DNA of 64,000 bases from Diploscapter coronatus. Taxonomy: Eukaryota; Nematoda; Chromadorea; Rhabditida; Rhabditidae. The translations under genes were made by a program, and so were the position numbers. The stretch lies in the NCBI GenBank assembly GCA_964036155.1, contig OZ038423.1:15081249-15145248 (forward strand). Direction: 5' to 3'. Shown here piece after piece: positions 58,806 through 64,000 of this stretch (the stretch's first letter is position 1; every line of letters starts with the position of its first letter). Below the pieces are notes generated by a model, which did no database searches, had not been told where the DNA came from, and saw only the letters and a program-made list of their open reading frames with translations.

Positions 58806-61800
58806 TCAACCGATAAGTCTTCGTTTGAAGGCAACGATTAGCAGTATTAGGGCCATCGACAGGATAACGAGAATTGCTGAAATTGGACATTTTCGAAGTT
58901 TATATATGATAAGAAATGATAAATGACGACAACCTCAAAATCTCATACCATAAAACATACTAGTAAAAGAATGATTTCATGTGGGTTGAGACCCTATTTT
59001 CGAAGTCATAAACGACATACTTGGAATTGCGAAGAAGCACAACGTGATGAACCATTCTGTCGAGGAGAGCGAGCGGTTTTCGCTGAAAAATAAAGATCTT
59101 CAACTTGATATCAAAATATTTCCTATCATTTTTATTTTAAAAAATAACACGGAGAAATAGCTTTCACAAATCGTAAAATAAAATCTAATTTTGCCAAGAC
59201 GGTGTCTGAACCGAAACAAATTCGAAAAATTAAAACAAAAAATAGTTTAAAAAATCACTTACACATGAGCGTGTTGAATCCTAACGAGGAATGAGTATCT
59301 TGCATTGACGATTGCAATCAGAGCTGAGCCATCTCTAATCTGCGTTGCCGTCAGACGAAGCAGCGCATCGTTGCCGAATGGGTGACGCACCTGGAAATGT
59401 CAATTGTAAAAATCTCTGAACATCCCTCAAAAATGACTTTTTAGAAAATTCACCCAGTAATTTTCTCACCACTAAGATTTCAAATCAAAACTGAATGCTC
59501 TCTGAAATTTCAATTTTACAATGTTAGAAATTCTTGAAGGCCTTTAAATTTATTTTATGAATTTTCATATTTTATCCTTTTCGAAGTTCATTACGTCTTC
59601 AAATAGAGTAGTTTTTTTTAATTCAAAATTACCATTGGTGCCCTTTGTTCGTTGCATTTGAATGCTCTGTTGTAGGCAGTCGGTTTCGTCTTCACAGCAA
59701 TCGTCTTGTTTTCCAACTTCAATTCCCATAGAACCTGAAAATTCGGCAAGTTATTCAAATGATTCGCGAAATTCTTTAAAACTAAAAAGAAAATTCTGAA
59801 AATGAATAAAAAAACTCATCGTATCGATGGACTCGAATTCGAGCGAGCTGTCGTCGATGCGGAAACGATACCAATGATCTGGCAGGATGCTGAAAAAATA
59901 AAATAAGCAGAAACTGATCCTTGAACCGTAGAATGTAAAAACTTTTGCAAAAATAAAATATGGAAATTATCGCATTTCTTCGCTTACATAAAGCGAAGAG
60001 GGATAATTTCTAGGAGACAAGTCTCACCGATAATGTTCTCCATTGTCTCGAATGATCAAACTGGGGATGAAGTAACAGGGATCGCTAACGGAGGGCGGAC
60101 GGGTCTGGTCTAATTTCGCGCGCAACATTTCGAATGCCTCAAACCAAATGATTAAAAGGAAATTTTTAGTCTCCTGTGTTTGCCGTATCGTCATCGCTGG
60201 TATCAGATCGTCGGTGACACGAATTTTTCCGCAAGAGTCGTGAAGAAATGAATGAGCATCAAAATAGAAAGGGGAATTTTAGGCCTGCCTGCTGTTTTTT
60301 GCCTCTCGCTTTCGCATGCTTTATCACCTCACCTCCTTCCCTTTTTACTTGTACACCCATTGCGGAAAGAACGCCTGTTTCCAATAATCTGATATCATGT
60401 TCGCCAGGATTTACCTATCTTGCGTCTATTCCTATCTCATTTTTTGTGGCTATTACGAATGACTATGGCGATCAACTGATGGCAAATACAAGGAACCAAA
60501 TTATCCAAGAAAAAATCCTTACATTAGCGTTTCCTTCCACGCACTCCATGAGCACAGAGCAGTTGGCGCGTTGCGGATTCTGCATGCCGCAGTCCTCGAT
60601 TTGGAAGAACACGCCCTCATCGCCTGCAAATCAGCATTTTCATCTCACACAAAAATCCAATTTTGATTAAAAACTCATATTCCCATCTAGTTGAATAAAA
60701 GTTTAACATTTTAAAGTCTCAAATGATTCACTTACCTACTGATATGCCAGACTTGCTCGCATTGCCAATAAGAGTGTTGACGAGCTTTCGAACAGGGTGG
60801 GAGTTGTTGTTATCTGCGAAAATTCGTGTTAATTTTACGAAAATAAACAAATTTCACCTACCGAAACTTCTGACAATTCCAGAAAAGACGGCGATTCCCT
60901 CTTTGTTGTACGGATGACTGTCCAACATCAGATCCAAGCGCTGGGCTGATTTATCGCAACCCCTGTGTACGTGGCAGATCGGCAAATATATTGCTTCAAC
61001 TTTTCAACTTCATTACCTACCGATCCTCTAGTGATTTTTTTGATCGAGAGGAGTCCTTCTCGTTGGCGAGTCGATTCTTGCAACTTACTAAAAGTAGGAT
61101 TTTAACTTGACCTTTGCTAAATAGAGTAAAAATCAAGAACAAACCAATTTTTTAATTCAAAATTCTGCTAAATAATGATCACGAATCGATAATAATTCAG
61201 AAATAACCCACCATTCCTCATCAGTTAGCGTGTGAACGGCTCCGCAGAACTTGGACTCGTTGCAGCAGCACGCGGAGCAACACGACCAGAGCTGCCACGA
61301 AATGAACAACTGAAATTTTAGAAGAGGAAAATTTTAAGTGTGGAAGATGTAATTGAGCATGGCTGGTAGAAATTCAAGGAAAACCCAGAATCGATCAATA
61401 ATATATCGGCAAAATATAGATATAATAAATCTTGTATAGCAGGGGTGTACGTAAATTTCGTTTACGTAGTTGATGCTTACGGTCATTTTTGACTATTTTC
61501 GCTTTCGTTTACGTTTACGAAATTTAAAACTTCATTTACGTACACTCTGTTGTATAGGACAATAGTCCCATTCGCTTGCTCACTACTAACCAATTGCCTG
61601 TCAAATGAGAATCCTACCTTAATATTCCAATGAGCATCCTGAAATCCATCAGCCAATCTGATCGTGTTCGCATCGATGTGCACGAATTTGCTGTAGGTCA
61701 GAGGGCCCATCGTGTCGATCGATGTGATCACCGAGGGGACTATCGACTGAAATCAAAAATTTTGTAACTCATCAGAAAGCGAACGTAACTTTTCTTCATA

Positions 61801-64000
61801 ATCATAAAAACCCTTTCAATTCTTCAAAGAGAAAACAGATATTTGTTCGACTTTAAGACAATCAAGCTCGAAACTATGAACATTTTATCTAGTTTAAAAA
61901 ATACAAGTAACCTGATTGAGATACTTGGTTTCGCAAACCAGCATCATATTGTCTGGGCTGTAAGTCTCCATCAGTGCCTCCAATTGAGTGAGGAAGAATG
62001 TAGAGACCATCTGCATGTACTGCACGACGTGGCGCAAATGCTGCAATTGCAGTTCCTCCATCACTGGGTCCCGTCCGAAATTGTAGAATGTCTTCGAAAA
62101 GCCCTTCAAATATCGCATAGGAGGGATTATCTGAAACAATTTCTCGTTAAAATCAGAAGATCATAGTGAATATTCGAAGAAGAAATTATGACGTTTAACT
62201 ATAATGATCAGTTTTTCACTCTCAAACTCAATGAGGAATCTGGAATTTTCACAACTTGCCGTAAAATCTCAAGTAAAAGTCCATGGACTTGTCTATTTTT
62301 CAATCCTCAAACTTTCAAACAGCCATAACTCTTCATCTAATGAGATTGTAATCACTTCAAACCAAGGCTAAATCCACTCTACACAATCAAAGGAGCATCA
62401 CAAAATACTTCCTGAAATGATCTGAGTCGGGCAATGGGTAGTTCGGATATTTTGGAGAGTGGCTTCTATTATAGAGGAATTTTTAATTTAGACGAGCTTT
62501 TATTTGAAATTTTACGATATTTTGAAGAATAGTTCGTGACATTTGAAAACGGTAAGAAGGAATAATATTTGAAAGAGAAAAGTATTCTTACAAACAATTC
62601 GCCTCCTGGATTGTCGTCTTCGAGGAATGTGCTATGCGGCTCGAAACCCAAATGCTGCTTTTTGGAGAGGAAGATGGAAGGCAAGGAAGTGCCGTAGTAA
62701 CCAGAAGTGAGACCGACATGCAGTGGTAGGAATGTCGAATCGTACTCTGATAAATTATACTTTTTCTTCTGTCATGTTTTCAGAAAATTTTATGTAATTG
62801 ACAAAATTGGAATGAAAATGCAGTTTCAAGCTATAAACGGACGTTCGTTATTTGAAACAAAATTAAAGCACCTTGATTTTCAGAATTTTTGCAAAATGTA
62901 AAGACTGACTAGCACTTCTCAAAAGCAGCACTTGCAAAAGGGAGAAAACATTCGTTTTGGAAGAAGGTAGGTTGACGAGATCTGGCATCGATTTGAGCAG
63001 CACTTCCTCAATGTGACTCAACGAAATAAGCGATAGAATCCTGCGGGAGAACTCCTCGGGGCCGATTTCGATGTCGCTGAAATTTTCAAGTCATATGAAA
63101 ACTTGCTTTCCAAGAAATTCGGCAAGTTCAAAATGTCATTGAAACTGAAAACGATAGAGAAAGAAGCGTGAATTCATACCGTGTTCGCCGCGGCTTTTTG
63201 TATAGTTCATCCACTATTACGTTATCAAGGTTTATGGTATAGGGCTAGGAGTGGGGATTTGGTAGGCATAATTTTGTTTTCATGTGATTAGTTCATAGAG
63301 TAGGATGTTTTGACTGTTGAACCTACCTGGCCTTACCCTAATCTAATCTAGTTAGATAAGTGAATGAACGGATGAACTATACAAGAAGCCACTCGCCACT
63401 GGAAAGACCGCGCTCCAATCAGAGATGTGTTTTCTCTCCGTTCGTCCTTTATTGGGGGAAAAGTCATTTCTCATTCGAGCGCGCTCTTTCCAGCGGCGAG
63501 CACGATAGCTGATAGTATGTCATGTTGTTGCTGAAGCGAAAGGCCAGCTTATTTATATTTTCCTTCTCAAACCTCACAATTCAGAAACCCCCAGATAAAA
63601 CGAAATGCTACCTTTCTCTGATCCAGTAGTAGTTGATAGTTTCCTGGAAATTCTCTCTGCACGACTGACAGGCGATCTTCAAAGGAGCGAAATTCTGTTT
63701 GTAGATTTGGTGAAATTTCCAGGTCGTTTTCTCGTTGTCGATTGAGCACCTGAAAAGCTTCGAATAAGATAATCAAAACTCCATGTGTTGAAAAATCCAC
63801 TGAACAGAATAATGCGGAAAAGAGATCAACTCTTTGGAACTTTTACATCTTTGCATGATTGATATCAAGCATTCTTTGTAACAGCCCAATCTCACAAATC
63901 CCGAAACTCACAAGCTCTCATTCCTCTGTGCTCTTTGAAGCCAAGGAGCGTGTTGCTGGTATGTCTGGAAGTCGATCATGTCCCTGAATCTCCTGTTGAC
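58806..64000 (-). CDS. Large membrane-anchored protein of unknown family, 5' end outside window
   Basis: From right to left, exons read FRDMIDFQTYQQHAPWLQRA; CSIDNEKTTWKFHQIYKQNF; EEFSRRILSLISLSHIEEVL; YDSTFLPLHVGLTSGYYGTS; IIPPMRYLKGFSKTFYNFGR; SIVPSVITSIDTMGPLTYSK; LFISWQLWSCCSACCCNESK; CKNRLANEKDSSRSKKSLED; GCDKSAQRLDLMLDSHPYNK; DNNNSHPVRKLVNTLIGNAS; DEGVFFQIEDCGMQNPQRAN; ETKNFLLIIWFEAFEML; ILPDHWYRFRIDDSSLEFES; VLWELKLENKTIAVKTKPTA; VRHPFGNDALLRLTATQIRD; and a last pair giving TEWFITLCFFAIPTILVILS then MALILLIVAFKRRLIG, with TGA at 58808-58806. Most junction phases agree. The C-terminus is one long hydrophobic segment plus a short basic tail, so a type I membrane protein is likely. The membrane-proximal part faintly recalls LAMP/Ac45 domains; this is a guess. 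One exon end near 59835 lacks a usable GT in the required frame. Confidence 0.65.
61445..61545. repeat. 101-bp MITE in an intron of the membrane-protein gene
   Basis: The left end gtgtacgtaaatttcgttta and the right end (atttacgtacac, with inner cgtttacgaaattt) are inverted, and internal tttacg words are repeated. Confidence 0.7.
63181..63503. repeat. Composite nested inverted-repeat element in intron
   Basis: Two adjacent inverted pairs share a junction. ggctttttgtatagttcatc at 63192 pairs with gatgaactatacaagaagcc at 63371. actcgccactggaaagaccg at 63391 pairs with ctctttccagcggcgag ending near 63500. The outermost ends also match: gtgttcgccgc at 63181 against gcggcgagcac at 63493-63503. It lies between the exons ending WIRER and starting SDIEIG. 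Confidence 0.8.

Noticed and set aside
60248..60670. 140-codon plus-strand open frame
   Set aside because: It is opposite to, and partly overlaps, well-supported minus-strand exons of the membrane-protein gene (for example IEDCGMQNPQ); no codon bias of its own.
1..64000. CRISPR arrays, bacterial operons, rRNA or tRNA genes
   Set aside because: None seen; the sequence is eukaryotic with spliced genes throughout, and no tRNA cloverleaf was recognised by eye.

Overview
The window is nuclear DNA of a nematode. The evidence is AT-rich sequence, many short introns (often 41-50 nt) ending in tttcag, spliced-leader-like acceptors a few bases upstream of start codons, several nematode-type serpentine chemoreceptor genes, and small nematode-style secreted families (C6/DUF281-like and Ig-like). 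All gene calls were made by joining exons by eye with phase checking; no search was run.

Layout. 1-1.3 kb: a fold-back element, an exon of an unrecognised protein, then a large inverted repeat. 1.3-6.7 kb: no gene seen. 6.7-19.3 kb (+): a complete 39-exon coiled-coil gene of the MTCL1/SOGA family (about 1710 residues, phases consistent throughout). 19.3-33 kb (-): a Str-type chemoreceptor cluster with two apparently intact genes and a broken one. About 560 bp including part of the broken one was copied 9.8 kb away. Small ORFs and repeat-derived sequence lie between. 34.5-37.0 kb (-): an S28 serine carboxypeptidase with its triad motifs. 37.9-39.3 kb (+): a neuropeptide precursor built from tandemly duplicated phase 1-1 exons, predicted to release several amidated peptides ending in PLFL. 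40.3-44.4 kb (-): two Srh/Sri-type receptors, one with an in-frame stop. 45.2-47.1 kb (-): a trypsin-like protease. 47.8-53.3 kb (+): two more Srh/Sri-like receptors. 53.4-58.6 kb: a C6/DUF281-like secreted protein, an antisense exon pair, and a secreted Ig-like protein. 58.8-64 kb (-): the 3' part of a long, cysteine-containing membrane-anchored protein that I could not assign to a family.

Themes. The right two thirds is a typical nematode accessory arm: chemoreceptors, secreted peptidases and secreted small proteins mixed with miniature inverted-repeat elements, most of them in introns. The most original item is the PLFL-amide neuropeptide gene, whose near-identical exon/intron units point to recent in-frame exon multiplication.
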